From: Panorpa germanica
Taxonomy: Eukaryota > Arthropoda > Insecta > Mecoptera > Panorpidae
Length of the DNA stretch: 64,000 nucleotides
Reading direction: 5' to 3'
Assembly (NCBI GenBank): GCA_963678705.1
Contig: OY783203.1
Location: forward strand, 24,596,535-24,660,534
Part shown: piece by piece, positions 1-25,769 of the stretch
How the letters are laid out: every line of letters starts with the position of its first letter
How positions within the stretch are numbered: the stretch's first letter is position 1
Program-made: the position numbers and the translations under genes
Notes under the pieces: model-generated
What the model was told of the DNA's origin: nothing
The model's input: only the letters and a program-made list of their open reading frames with translations
Databases searched by the model: none

Positions 1-13487
<13,487 letters not shown>

Positions 13488-14759
13488 GTCAATTCTGTCA
13501 TTTAAGAATGTTCTTGTGTATTTCGTTAGTAGTTTAAGAAAAATTATTTTGTTTAAGCTTCTTACAAGACACGAAGCTATGTTTTGTTTTAAATTTAAAA
13601 CAAAATGACATTTGTTTTATAACCCATGCATGCATACGAGATAGCAAATAATGACCAGAGATAAATAATGACAAGTAACATTATATTGGTAACATTATAT
13701 CATGCAGAGACAATATTTATGTTTAGTTATACGTTGGTGGCTCTATAATACTATATGACGCAATATGAAGCTATAAGACTCCATTTGGATCAGCTCTGAG
13801 TGTACCGACATATTATTATCTTTGTTATATTTGGTGCCGACCAATACAAGCCATAGATTACCTGAGATACCATAGATGATAATACAGACATTAAAATCAT
13901 CAAACATTGTTCAAAATAAAGCACACCAACTCAGAAGTAATAACACCAACTGTGACTAACTGACTTAAACCAACTTAAACGTTAAAGCACGTTAACACAA
14001 GTCGAAGTGAATTGAAGTCAGTTAGGGTCATTTAAAGTGATCGTTAAATTAAATTATATTTAAATAGTTTTGTATTGATAAATTACTAAATATATTGGAA
14101 AAAATCTATGAAATTTGAAAATAGCTGAATCATTTTATAAAAGAAAGAGTTTAACAATATTAACAAAAAAGTCGTAGCACACACTGAATTATTGTGCTCA
14201 AAACTAAATCGCGTTTTAACTTTTAAATTTAAATAATTGTTATATATATATATATATATGCATTTTATTTTGTTTTAGTTATCACATTTGATTTGTTTGT
14301 GAACAAAAGGTAATATAACTAAACAACTTTTTCCGGTATATATTCGATATAGCCAAACGTTTTGATTTGAATCTTTTATGTATGTTTTATGGCGATTGTT
14401 GTGTACTCAAAACATGTAATATACATTACAACACTTTATTTAGAAATAGACAATATTAATGGTTAGGTTGATTAGGTTCCAATTTGAGGTTAGAAATAAA
14501 ATGACATAATAAATGGCGTCATATTTCACATTTATTGGTTAACTTTAACCATAAATACTGTATTTTTTTAATAAAAAGTGGTATAATGAATATTACGTAG
14601 TAATTTGAAACATGTTTTGACTATGTTAAATGTGCCATAAAATATACGAAAATGCAGTAGTTTTATTATAAGATTCCAAACAAAAGGTGTGGCTATATTG
14701 AATTATAACCCTTTTTCTAAATATATTTTTAATTTATTGCAATAATATCTCAAATGTAG
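13488..14759. promoter_or_regulatory. Head-to-head intergenic region of rotatin and NUP35
   Basis: 1,272 bp between the two start codons, transcribed outward on both sides. A short TA run lies at about 14241-14260. No canonical motif can be assigned by eye. 5' UTR exons may lie here; the sequence just before the NUP35 ATG ends in TAG and could be a splice acceptor. Confidence 0.4.
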
Positions 14760-16091
14760 ATGGAACCGATGAGTTTAGGAAGTCCAAGCGGCAGTCCGGC
14801 TTCTTTAAATCAGTATTTACCGGCATTTCTGTTAGGCGACCAAGTTCCAGCATTATCACCACAAAGAAATAATATCTCTTCAAATGAAAATTTGTGTTTC
14901 GGTAATACTTGATTTGAGAACAATTGTTAAATATTATGTCCAATTAAATTATTGATTTTTCAACATACATTATGTTAGGAAGTTCCAGAGCATTCGTTAG
15001 CCAACATTCTAAATTGGCAAATGCAAACACAACGCCGCAAGATCATTCAACACCTAAAATGAAAAACTCTTTAGGGGGGCCACCAATATTAGACTTGTAT
15101 GACGATATGCCTCAAGCTATGTCTGTTTCATCTACTTCGAGAGTGTATTCAAATCCAACTACACCAACTCGCATATCTAACAATTCGGTTCAACACAATT
15201 TATATGGATCACCGGATAATTTAAATTCTTTCAATGATTATGATGCAAGAAATTCCATGAATGTTTCGAATCTGTTGAAATCTCCAGGAAACGCTCCTAT
15301 CGAAGATCAAAGTTATACTCGAAATCGTGGACACGAAAGTATTTCATTTAATGGATCTTATTACATGAGTCAAAAACCTCGAGAAGGAGAATTTTGGGTC
15401 ACTGTACTAGGTTTTCCTAGTGAATTAGCGTCTTCAATAGTAGACTTTTTTAAGAGATGCGGTATTGTGAAAGGTATTCTACATTTAAAATTTTAAATAT
15501 AATGAATCATTAATCTGTGTTATTTGAATTAAATAATTAAGTGTTATTTAATTTGTTTTAGATATTAAAGTGTTACCGGGAGCTAATTATTTAAACATTC
15601 GTTACACCTCACGGTTTGAGCGACAAGAAGCATTATCCTTTAATGGGAAAATGTTTTCTCAAAATATTATGTTAGGAGTAATTCCGTGTCACGACCCTGA
15701 TCTTCTTAACTACGAAAATTTGAATAAGTAAGAATAAGCTTATGGATAATGGAAATTATAACATTTTCTCAAATTAACGACTTATCTTTTTATAAAATGT
15801 ATCAATAGTGAAAATTTTATTCGTAGATCCAGTTTTTTTTAAATTTTTTTTTATTGACAAAGGTATCGATTAATATTAATATTTTATTTAAGGACTGATG
15901 ACACTATGGATTTACAATGCAAATTAGATAAAATTAAAATGCTAACATCGCCTAAATCTGCGTCAAGATCACAATACCTTATGGACAATTATCGGCAAAA
16001 CCAGATTCGTGGAACGATGTCACAGAATCGACCTGCTAATCGCCCAGAAGGATTGCTTACTAGAACTATGGAATATTTGTTTGGGAGTTAA
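14760..16091 (+). CDS. NUP35: Nucleoporin NUP35/Nup53, 333 residues, four exons
   Basis: Inner-ring nuclear pore protein. Exons: 14760-14901, 14979-15473, 15562-15727 and 15893-16091; total 1,002 nt with stop. The N-terminus MEPMSLGSPSGSPASLNQYL followed by LPAFLLGD matches the conserved NUP35 start. A disordered Ser/Asn/Pro-rich stretch containing a LYDDMP motif follows. The RRM-like MPPN domain begins at GEFWVTVLGFP and spans the exon 2/3 junction (GIVKDIKVLPGANYLNIRY) through NIMLGVIPCHDP. The C-terminus ends LTRTMEYLFGS, the amphipathic membrane-binding helix seen in human NUP35 (AMEYMFGW). Length is close to the human 326. All intron phases agree. AATAAA signals at 16240 and 16245 fit the 3' end. 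Confidence 0.93.
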
Positions 16092-16239
16092 GACTCTTTG
16101 AGAGAAGTTATATGTAATATCATTTAATTATAAATATTTTAACTTTTTTAATAATGAATTTTACATATTATTTTCTTTTAATATTTTGAAAATTTAACTT
16201 ATATTTTGCTTTCTGAATCATTGATTATAAATAACCATT

Positions 16240-16250
16240 AATAAAATAAA
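16240..16250 (+). terminator. Overlapping polyadenylation signals for NUP35
   Basis: Two overlapping AATAAA hexamers about 150 bp after the stop codon. Confidence 0.5.
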
Positions 16251-18198
16251 AATATTGTATATTAATTTAATATTTTTGACAGTTTATGCTTTCTACCTGG
16301 TGTTCTATTTTAGCGTTACTTGATTTAACTTTGAAAACAAGACAATGTTAGGGTGAGTACGTCACAAATTTGAACATGCCAATATTATGCAGTTTATTAT
16401 CCTGGTATGTGTTGTATTATCTTTTAGCTTGTTGCTCCTCTTACCTAATGGTCACACATACGTGTTCGCGTATTTGCGCTCTGTAAAGATAATGTAACTA
16501 TGTGTATTCATGCCAGTACTGCGCAATTCACGCTACCGTATTCGTGGTCTTTGCCGATTAACAGGTACTACGCTTTGAAATGTTTTATTTACCGCTAATG
16601 AAAACGTTCGAGTTCGTGTACGGATATAAGAATCTTTGCCCTGTGAATTCGAATTATGTGTGCAACCATGCGTATTTATAATACTAATATTGAGCATTCG
16701 TGCCAGAACACACACACACACGGTATTATCTCTGATACACGGTCCAGGTCCTGTTGTTTTTGTATGTACAAAAAATAATACAAATAAATATGGTCTTTCG
16801 CTATTGGTTTCTAATTTATATTTTATTACTAAAATAAAAAACAAATAGAATTTGTTCTTTAATAAGCAAAACCGTTATGGATATCTTTTTCTTGCATTTT
16901 AAAATATATTTAGACAATTTGTAATCTAAAAAAAAAAAATATGTTATAAAATTTGTGTTTATTTTCTTCTGAAATAAATGAACAAATGCTATAAAAATAT
17001 GCATGCATAAGCATTTAAAAACATTATATTTATTTTGTAAATGTATATATAAAATTGTATAAGCATATAACCACAGTATAAATATATATTATAAATTTTA
17101 TAGTTATATTAAGTAATTCAATACGCGACACGTCAAGTTTAACTAAACGTTAAATAGGCATTCGAAAATATAATTATTTTATTTGTAAATGTGTACATAT
17201 AAAATATGTAAGTATATAGCCAGTGTATAAATATATATTTTAATTTTTTTTTTATATAACTAATTCAATACGCGGCACTACGTATTGAACGAACGTTAAT
17301 TTGAACTGTTACTTTTCTAGCTTTTATTATATAATAATTTTGCAAAATATTACTCCAGATAATTACTAGGTATTCTGATTTTTGAAAAATTGTCAGCATG
17401 TACGAAATTTGATTAAATGTAACTAGATATCTGAAATCCTGGCAGATTATTTTTCTCAATATTTACTAATATTAAGATACATTCTAATAGTTCTAATATT
17501 ATCTGTTATCAAATATAACAGCAAATTCGTTAAGTAAGGCCTCTTAGATTTTATTACTATCACTTTAAGCTTAAAATACGAACTAAATATTATTTCATCT
17601 GATTCAATCAAGTTTTGTCAAATTTCAATTATGTAAATTGCATAATATAAATTTTAATTCTGCACATTATGTGGATTTGCTTTATTCGATATCTGCTAAA
17701 CACAATTAAGTATATTTTATGCAAACATTAAATAAATTTCATTTCATTCGTGGTGTCCATGTCCGTGGTTAATAATATAAATCCGGTTTGTAATAATAAT
17801 ATTACATGAAGTATAATATTATTAATATAAACCGATACAATGGCCACTTATCATTAATACAAATCTATTAATTACTTGAATCGTAGCAAATATAAATATT
17901 TTACATGCCATTATTATGTAACAATACGTTTACATATAATACAAAATTCTTTCAATAATTTTAAAAATGTTCTATAAATATACATGAAGTTTAGTTTCAT
18001 ATAAGTTTTTACCAATATTATATAAGTATTAAGTTTAGAAGGCAAACATTATCAATACTTACAAATAAACATAAATTGATAACATTTTAGATAGAATCAC
18101 TTTCCTAGTATACCAACGGCGAAACTTTTTTTGCTCATATAATTTAAACAAATGTAGGAGTATTATGCAAATTGTGCTGTTATTTATATTATATACTA
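16251..18198. other. Intergenic region between convergent NUP35 and ARRDC genes
   Basis: AT-rich. Holds a 147 bp-period direct duplication (about 17032-17135 and 17180-17280) and a short CA run near 16713. No coding exon is supported. The distal part probably contains the 3' UTR of the arrestin-domain gene. Confidence 0.4.
17032..17280. repeat. Two diverged direct repeats, period about 147 bp
   Basis: 'tttgtaaatgt' plus a 'gtataaatatatatt' block at 17032 recur at 17180, and 'taattcaatacgcg' at 17114 recurs at 17261 with 'acac' or 'gcac' following. The two copies differ by several substitutions and indels. Confidence 0.6.
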
Positions 18199-18558
18199 TT
18201 ATTGTTTAAATTGAAAGACTGGATAACGGGGAGCGAAGTTTTTTGTACCCATAGTATGTTGTGAATCGCCATCATCATGTATAGATGTTGTTCCAAATTG
18301 ACATTCTTCATACGACGGTGGAGCTAAAAAGATTCAAATTATATTTTAGTATAATTTTATTAATAGCTCCAATAAATTTTTTTGAAAATGTAGATTTTCG
18401 TGTTGTATCAATCTTTTTTGTTTTTGAAGAAATCATATCTAACGCAGGACATTAGATTCTATTTAACAAAACGTGTTTGGTTTTGGTATTGCAGATGAAC
18501 CGCGTGGCAATCAGAATATCCGTAATGGAGGTTGAAAAAGTATATCGCTCGTGGAAGC

Positions 18559-18637
<79 letters not shown>

Positions 18638-20542
18638 TAAACAAAAACATTTAAGAAGATAAAGGCGTGCATAAAAATGACTTAAAAAAATAAACATAGT
18701 TCATAAAAAACACATAATCGTACAAACATGCCACAAAGAATCATAAAAATTGACATCTATTTTAGTTTCCAGGTAACAACACATTAAAAGCTTAAAACAT
18801 TTGATTATATTATTTAGAAATACGATATTTTCAACTTACGCGTGTCAAAATCAGGGGGTGCACTAGGGCCTGCAGAAAATGCGCCATTAGTTGGTTGACC
18901 AGGATATGGAAAAGGTTGACTTTGGTTTGCTGGTCCTGGATACGGAATTGATTGGTTTGGGTATGGAACCATTCCGGGGTTAGGATGTGGTACTAGTGGG
19001 GCTAATGGAACAGTTCCAATAATAATCGGAAATAGTACTTCTAAATTGGTATGGAGTCCAGCTACTACTGCTTCCACCTATAAAATCTTACTCATATTAA
19101 AATAAAATCATTTGCACTATGCAATATGAATAAAAAAATATACCTTCACTTCATATCTTATATCAATAATTCTGCAGTTATCTAAATTACTTGGGGCTAC
19201 TGGAGGCACTACTAGAGATTGTTGAATTTTTTCTGATTTGCCAACGGCAACTCCATTACTTCTTTTTTCAGCCAAATTAATTTTTTCAGACCTGGTGTTA
19301 GAACGGGGAGTAGTACTGTGGTAACTTATATACTGTGAAGCAAATATTTGAAAAATATTAAACAATATTTAATATTAATCATTATAGAAATAAACTTCAG
19401 TGTATTTTATTTGTCTCTTTATAAGACACTAAATAATTATTTAGTCTTTCTTTCATAGACTTGAATTGAGATTTAACTTGAATTAATTTTCATATATATT
19501 ATACCTTTCGTAAAATAAATTTTATTTCTTCTACCTCAACATTTGACACGTTATTAATGTCGCATGTTATATTTATGGCTTGGCCGGGTACATAGCCTGT
19601 AGCTGACATTTGTGCTGTAAGCATTAGAGGTCCAGAAGCACAGGGACCACAACAGAATGTTTTCTGTGCTTCACCTTGTAATGGTAATCGGCAGTTAGGG
19701 TTATAGTTTAAGTCAAGAGGTGAGAGTACTGTGAATGCTGTTTTGTAGGTCTGATCAAATTTCCAAGGTCTATCTAACGTTACTTTTGCAGTATATCGAA
19801 CATAACCATTACTACCTTCAAAACTGGAAGGCAACAGAAGAGGTAGAACACAAGAAAACGTGTAAGTATGCTTTCCAGCAGGAAGAGTAATTTCACCTGT
19901 GTAAATTCAAACATTATGTTTTTGTTAAGTTAAATAGTAACTTTTCAATAATATTTACCATCTGAAGAACCAGCTAAATACGTTAACGTATGTAAATAGT
20001 CTTCGTGACCCGAGTAAGTTACCGATCTGGAAACATTTTTTCCATTTACCCGAACACTTTCATGTTGGGTCCAAGAACAATGTGCAACACCGGAGAGTTT
20101 TAATGTAATTCCTGTAAAAATGTTTGTTCCGTATAGTTGGCTTTTCTTATTTAATTCAGTGTTTAAATATATTTTCTTTTATTAAATATTGCAGCTAAAA
20201 TAATTTGATCTTAGTAGTTTTAATGTATAATACCTGATAATGACAGTCATATAGCTGATCACAGATAATTAACGTGATCCAATTATTAATTTCAGTATTT
20301 TGAAATGGACTGGTTCATTCAATATAAACATTTGTATATTAATATATGGGATATTGCACAGGTGTTAATTAAAAGTAAATAAATTACATATGATTTTATG
20401 TTCGCAGTTACCCAAACTACTTACCCCTTAAACTTTTTGGAGAATTGAGTGTTAATTCCACTCTTCCAGACAAGGTTTGCCCCGCGTAAAATATACATTG
20501 AGGATTCGATTCGAATAATATCTCACAACTTATGATACCCAT
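18199..20542 (-). CDS. Arrestin-domain-containing protein (ARRDC3-like), 404 residues, six exons
   Basis: Alpha-arrestin, an adaptor that links membrane cargo to NEDD4-family ubiquitin ligases at plasma membrane and endosomes. Exons: 20425-20542, 19959-20111, 19505-19896, 19144-19332, 18840-19077 and 18199-18323; 1,215 nt in phase. The N-lobe begins [20 protein letters not shown] with [10 protein letters not shown] and GVAHCSWTQ. The C-lobe starts near [20 protein letters not shown] and [17 protein letters not shown] Pro/Asn-rich linker (PYPGQP repeats) is followed by PPPSYEE, a PPxY motif split across the last intron (WW-domain ligand). Family members usually carry two PPxY motifs; only one is plain here. 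Assignment to ARRDC2/3/4 rather than another alpha-arrestin is inference. Confidence 0.9.
18560..18639. repeat. (TA)n microsatellite in ARRDC intron 5
   Basis: About 80 bp of TA. It gives spurious Tyr-Ile frames on both strands. Confidence 0.95.
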
Positions 20543-21390
20543 ATCAAAAAAATTACTTTGCTATATTGCAATAAGTGAAACTGTTTACTTTTCCAAAAAA
20601 AAGGATCACTGATATTGTTCTAACAGATTTAGAATTGAAGGAATGAAATTGATAATGATGACTTACGATTCAATATAACTAAACAGATTAGATAAAATGT
20701 GTATTTTAAGAAAATGATTTATATTTGAATCATTACGAACATTATCTATTCTAATTTACTACAATAAATTCATTAATAAATATTGTTCAGAGGTTATATT
20801 AAATTTATTAATTAATTGGACGTCTTTTTTGTTCGTCAAGTACTAACTACGCATCACAGATTTGCTGGTTATTGGAACTGATTGGATCTTTGACAGGACA
20901 TTACAAAATTAGCCACATACATACATGTATGTCTGCCATGTATATAAAATCTTCATACGTCATAAAGTCATCGTTACGCAATAAGTGTCCGTTGGTCGTA
21001 TATGCCTAGAATAGCAAAACTGTTGTGATTGATTCATTATCATAATTTTGTTATGGGGTGTGTTTACATCAACTTATGTAGTTAATTACGTAATAAAAAA
21101 TATTTATTGACGACAGAGTAGTGAAAAGCATTTATTTGGAACGCCAGACTGCTGCATCTTCGGGTTTGATCACCGGACTAGCACTGTATTGTCTCGTTTT
21201 AGTTTTTAACAGTTTTTATTAAGGTAAAATTGATTCTGTACTGACATATTCATAGAGACTTATGATGCAGCGGTATAGTTGAGGTCGAGGCATTATAATA
21301 AATACTGCCAACATTGTAGGAGATCGTTGGTTATATGACTCAAGTCATGCTGATCAGCATCAGAAATAGATCAAATTTCAATAAATAAAA
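20543..21390. other. 5' flank of the arrestin-domain gene
   Basis: AT-rich, with no exon supported. A 'gggtttgatcaccgg' stretch at 21156-21170 faintly resembles a pol III B box but has no tRNA fold around it. Confidence 0.3.
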
Positions 21391-23416
21391 ATTAATCTAC
21401 TACAATTAGGGTAATTTTTCACCAAAAGTCTTATTGTTTTCTGTACAAATAAGACTTTTGGTCTCCTCGGATTTTCCTCTGAATTTTCCGGAAATCCGTA
21501 ATTTTGGAAAAACAAACAATTTTTGCTTGTATAAATATATATTGTATTGTATATTTTGCTGCAATAAATATATATATATATCCGGTAATAAAATCGCATA
21601 TGGTATCTTCTAAACGGCGCCTACAATCTTTTTTAAATTTTAGTATATTGTAGAGGACGAATTTCTAAGACTTTCTACGTCTCTGAAATTTTTCCTGAAT
21701 TTCCGTGAAAAAGTTATTCTGAAAAAAACTGGAAAATTTAAAAAAATACTTTTACAAATATCTGACGAATTACACATTTGCCAATAATAGAAATTTTGAA
21801 ATTTGCGTTCAGTAGCGGCACAAATTTCTGGGAGCAATATTGGAATAGAGTTAGGACGTTGAAATTTTATATGTAGGCTTGCTGCAGACAATAATTTTAA
21901 ATAATAATTATAAATAAATAAAGTAAAACAGAAAAAACCCCGAATTTCCAGTGACGGCGGTAGTTGAGACGGTAAAAACCAAAAACATTGAATAAAGAAA
22001 ATTTAAAGTTGGGGTATGTATTGAGACACTAATTGTGCATATTTTCCAATAATTGAAACATCAACAATTTAATTTAGGAGCGGCGAATTTTTGGGAGCAA
22101 TGTCGCAAAAGACCTAGAACGTTAAAATTTTGAACGAGGGCTCTCTATAGACAGCTATTAGAGAAAAATTATAGAAAACTGCAAATTTTTAGTGACGACG
22201 GGCTAAAAACCTGATATATTAATTACATAGGAATGAAAGGTTATAGTTTAGTATATATGTTCTTGAAAACAAACTAAATAGATCATCGTATTTGAAATTT
22301 GACAAATTTAGTTCAGTAGTGGAAGTATATTGGGGGCATAATATGCATATGTGCATATTTGCCATAATTACGAAAAAGAATTAACCCCAGTAGCGGCGCG
22401 AAATTGGGGATGTGGGGTCGGGAAGGCTTTGTAAAAGAGCTCAATTTTGAAATTTAGTATGTAGAGGGTTCCTATAAATGTTCATTTATAGAAGATAGGG
22501 AGAATAACTAGTACAAGCAAATAGATTGCTATACCTAAAATTTGATATTTTTACTTCCGTAGCGGGGATAAATATGGAGATTAATATTGTATTGTAAATA
22601 TAAAAATGAAAATTGGAATGTAAGTTTAAAGGCAAGTATTAGTTATATTGCTGTAGTATCAAATTGAAAGTGCTTGAGCGCGGGAAGCGCTGTAGGTCAG
22701 TGCGCTAAGTAGCGGTGGCGCTCAAGGTATTGGCGATAGAGAATAGGGACTCTGGGAGGTAGCCGTGCTACAGAACATGTGCCGAGTTATCTCTGGTGCC
22801 GAGGTGCTGGAAGTGTGTGCGGTTGTGTAGGAAATGTATATCGAAAGTGCAGGAACGGGAAGGATAAGGACTAGAATGGCAAGGACCAGAGGTGTTGGAC
22901 TTAGGAATGGTTAGGAGCGAGGCAGTAATGGGAAGTAATTGGTAGGTTTACAGTGAAATGAGTGAGAATAAATTTAAAAGCAATATACGTATAAGGATGA
23001 AATTTAGCATGTAGGTTAACAGTAATTTTGAAGATTAGTTGTTAAAAGATTGGTACGCAGGGGGCCGGAAGCGAAAGATTTTTAATTACAGCGTTGGAGC
23101 GGGAGCGCAGAGAAGGAGGCGATGTGAAGCGGAAGTGCAGAGGAATTAAATTAGAAGCGTGGCAATGATAGAGCTTATAGGCGGTGATTGGCGACGATCA
23201 CGGGCAGGGCACTAGACATTGTTCAATGCTGTGCTTATTTAGGGTATATGGTAGGTTTAGAGCGAATTGGGTGAAAATAAATTAAAAAAAATATATATTT
23301 TTGCGAAAATTACTTAAAACTAATATTTTGCTATAAGATCAATTCAACAGCTAACGGTAAATTAAATCACAAATATTATATACACGTCGCTTTGCGATGG
23401 GCGAAGCGCTAGTCTT
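21391..23416 (+). mobile_element. Degenerate repeat-unit block ending in a Helitron-like hairpin
   Basis: Recurring motif 'gtagcggc...(t)gggagca' or variants at about 21811, 22078, 22310, 22387 and 22557, each followed 40-60 bp later by 'ttgaaattt(t)...atgtagg' variants, suggests diverged units of 80-270 bp. A perfect 14 bp hairpin (CCAAAAGTCTTATT) lies at 21424-21462. From 22670 the block is GC-richer. It ends with CGTCGCTTTGCGATGGGCGA then AGCGCTAG before T, the same terminus as at 1226-1253. A reverse-oriented shorter relative is in the rotatin intron (3370-4220). No protein is encoded. Confidence 0.4.
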
Positions 23417-23844
23417 ACTATTGTAATGTTCGTATTTTCTATCGTTTATATAAAAAACCCATAAGAACGCATGTCGGTATATATTGTTACAATTTTAATG
23501 GGGCGTGTGTGCGTTGTAACTATCCTCTTTAGCTTCTAACAGCAAAGGATACAAACTTGAAAGGGCGTAAAAGGGGGATGAAGGGAGTCTGCGCTCTGGA
23601 ACCTTCTATGATGCTAAAGGTACAAATTTGTATGTGCGAGCGAGGAATAAGGAAAGGGAGAATGATTCTCGAACCTTCTATATATGCGCCGTATCATGCC
23701 TACGACTTGGGTTCTTTTTAATTACCGAGCGGAGTAATTATTTTCAATATTCTGTTGCGTTGTAACTTACAATAAAGAATAGCCACAATTTCAATAATAA
23801 GAAGGATTTACGCTATTTAGAGACTGTATTTATTAACACAAAAC

Positions 23845-24483
23845 AATGGGCTTGTGTCCTATGTCTTAATTTCTATAAAACTGTACTATATATTGATAAA
23901 GTGGGTTACTAGAACCTCAAATGTTCAATTATTTTTTAATAACTCCATATATGTTAGGAGATATTAACAATTAAAAAAGTCATTTTGTCTCTTTAATTAT
24001 TAAAGGGATTCAACGTTGTACAAACTCCAAATGCATGTGACATCACAAACCTTGTGTAAGGTTACCAACCTTACAGATCATAAATCTCTGCTCTATGTAT
24101 TTATATATCAAAATATCAAATATTATTTACAGTTATTTCAAGGAACAATAAAATTTCAATATTATGTCTGCCTTAACAGGGTTAAATAAAGTAAAAACTT
24201 ATTATTCTTTGACTTGACTGGATTGTTTGAGTACCAACAGCTACAAAACATTACCACTACACTGACCTACTCAACAAATAACTGACGTTAAAATGCATTC
24301 CATGTCATACAAATATGGCCAACCATTTCTAGCGCTAAAACTACAATTCAAACTTTTAATTGCTATATCTCCGTCAATATTTAGATATTTAATAAAATAG
24401 ACACGCCAATACACATTTATTAACATCAATTTCAATCAACAATTGAAAAATCGACCACTAAAAAATGAGGACACAAGCCCATT
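23845..24483 (-). mobile_element. 639 bp MITE, family 'AATGGGCTTGTGTCC', copy 1
   Basis: Ends are AATGGGCTTGTGTCC and its inverse. It is the reverse complement of the copy at 40779-41417, sharing 'gacggagatatagcaatt' and 'acataatattgaaatttt' internally. Flanking AC on both sides may be a 2 bp target duplication. No coding capacity. Confidence 0.85.
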
Positions 24484-25062
24484 ACAATTATTTACAATTA
24501 CTTCATTTCACTGGTTTACTGTTTTTCAAATTATCGCGGACTGACTGTTGTGGACTGACTCGGGCTGACTGATTGTCACGGGCTGGACTCTTGACTCCTT
24601 TTATACCAGCGTGTGCCGTAGCAGAATACCCTTTTTCTCAAAATCTTTGACTTTCCATAATATTTCTATGACGTGGCCTTTCATCAATTCGACATTAGTC
24701 GATCATACGAGAAACCTCACTTCTTTTTCTTAAACCATATTATGATAAGATATCTAGATATAGATAATAAAACCAAGGGAACAAGAACAATTGAATATTA
24801 AAATTCTGCTAAATTTCTCCCGCTGTTTTCCCAATGTTGTGCTGAAGAAGACATCGTTGGAGGTAGTAGGAAAGTTTTCCAAGAAAAAATTACCTGGTCC
24901 GGGTTTAGCGTCGGGTCGGTGATAGTGTCTAGAGTAGAAGGAGTTTACAATTTCATTAGGTAACAAATTCCCGAATACCATTCTTCGTAACAAGTACGTA
25001 CCTTTGTAAGGTAGGAGCGCTGCAGAGCATGTGCCGTGGGGTTAGGGTTTTTACTTTAATGA
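24484..25062. other. Unassigned sequence between MITE and retrotransposon remnant
   Basis: Somewhat GC-richer at 24820-25050. 'gagcatgtgccg' at 25026 recurs as 'gaacatgtgccg' at 22774, tying it to the repeat block upstream. No supported gene. Confidence 0.3.
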
Positions 25063-25600
25063 AAAGGTGTTTGGAGATGATATTCAAAAGCGGCTATGTT
25101 GGATGTGTGGACTATGGATATGGGGATGGAAAGAACAAAAGAAATTGAAACAAATTCAGGAAAGGTATATATAAAAAATGACAAAATAAGAATATAAGCA
25201 GAAACGAAGGCAATTAGATTTGAGGAGAAATGCTGAAGGCGAGATCTTAATGAAAATAAGGAAGCAGGGTGGAAGAGAAGGGTCGAACAGGAGAAAGGAG
25301 TACTTTCAAAGGAACGGAATGGTGACGGAAGAGGTAGAGAGAAGAAGTGTGGAAGAGGAAGTAAGGAGCAGAGATAGTGAGATGCAGTAGCAGGAAAAGA
25401 TGGAAAATGAAAGATACAAGAGGGAGGGAATGATACCGGAATATATATGAGAAAAAGAAACAAGGAAGATAAGGATGTGCAAGGTATGCTGGAGAGAGAT
25501 AGAAACGCTGGAGCACATTAAGTTGTGTGAGAAAAGGTTAAAAAGTGAAAAGAAGATTGTGCAGGGAGACCGTCAAGAGAAGAGGTGAATGGCGGAGATA
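25063..25600 (+). pseudogene. Decayed non-LTR retrotransposon C-terminal region (R1-like), copy 1
   Basis: The purine-rich plus strand reads, across frameshifts, pieces such as VFGDDIQKRL, IWGWKEQKKL, EYFQRNGMVTEEVERR and ETLEHIKLC, matching the post-RT region of a family also present at 46485-47990. Internal deletions and stops are frequent. The Ser/Phe/Leu-rich frames on the opposite strand are shadows. Confidence 0.6.
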
Positions 25601-25769
25601 GAGAGAACTAGCGAGGAAAGAGAAGAAATGTCAGGGTAGAAACAGGAGGGAGGGTAGCAGGAAGAGAACAGCAGTAGGGATTTACATTTATCTGTTTTAT
25701 TTTAATTTTTTTGGAAGAAGTGAGAATGGTGTGATAGATAAAGGAAAACAATTGCCATCCACCGATGAC

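Noticed and set aside
18459..18662. Tyr-Ile repeat proteins
   Set aside because: They are translations of (TA)n tracts; likewise at 28782-28985 and 33971-34333.
21140..21175. tRNA-derived SINE or tRNA gene
   Set aside because: A B-box-like 'gggtttgatcacc' is present, but no A box at proper distance and no cloverleaf could be drawn.
24754..24993. 79-residue minus-strand frame with unusually mixed composition
   Set aside because: No start context, no family resemblance, and it adjoins retrotransposon remnants; probably transposon-derived.
25056..25518. Long Ser/Phe/Leu-rich minus-strand frames
   Set aside because: They are shadows of a purine-rich decayed retrotransposon on the plus strand. 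The same happens at 46533-47485 and 47618-47869.
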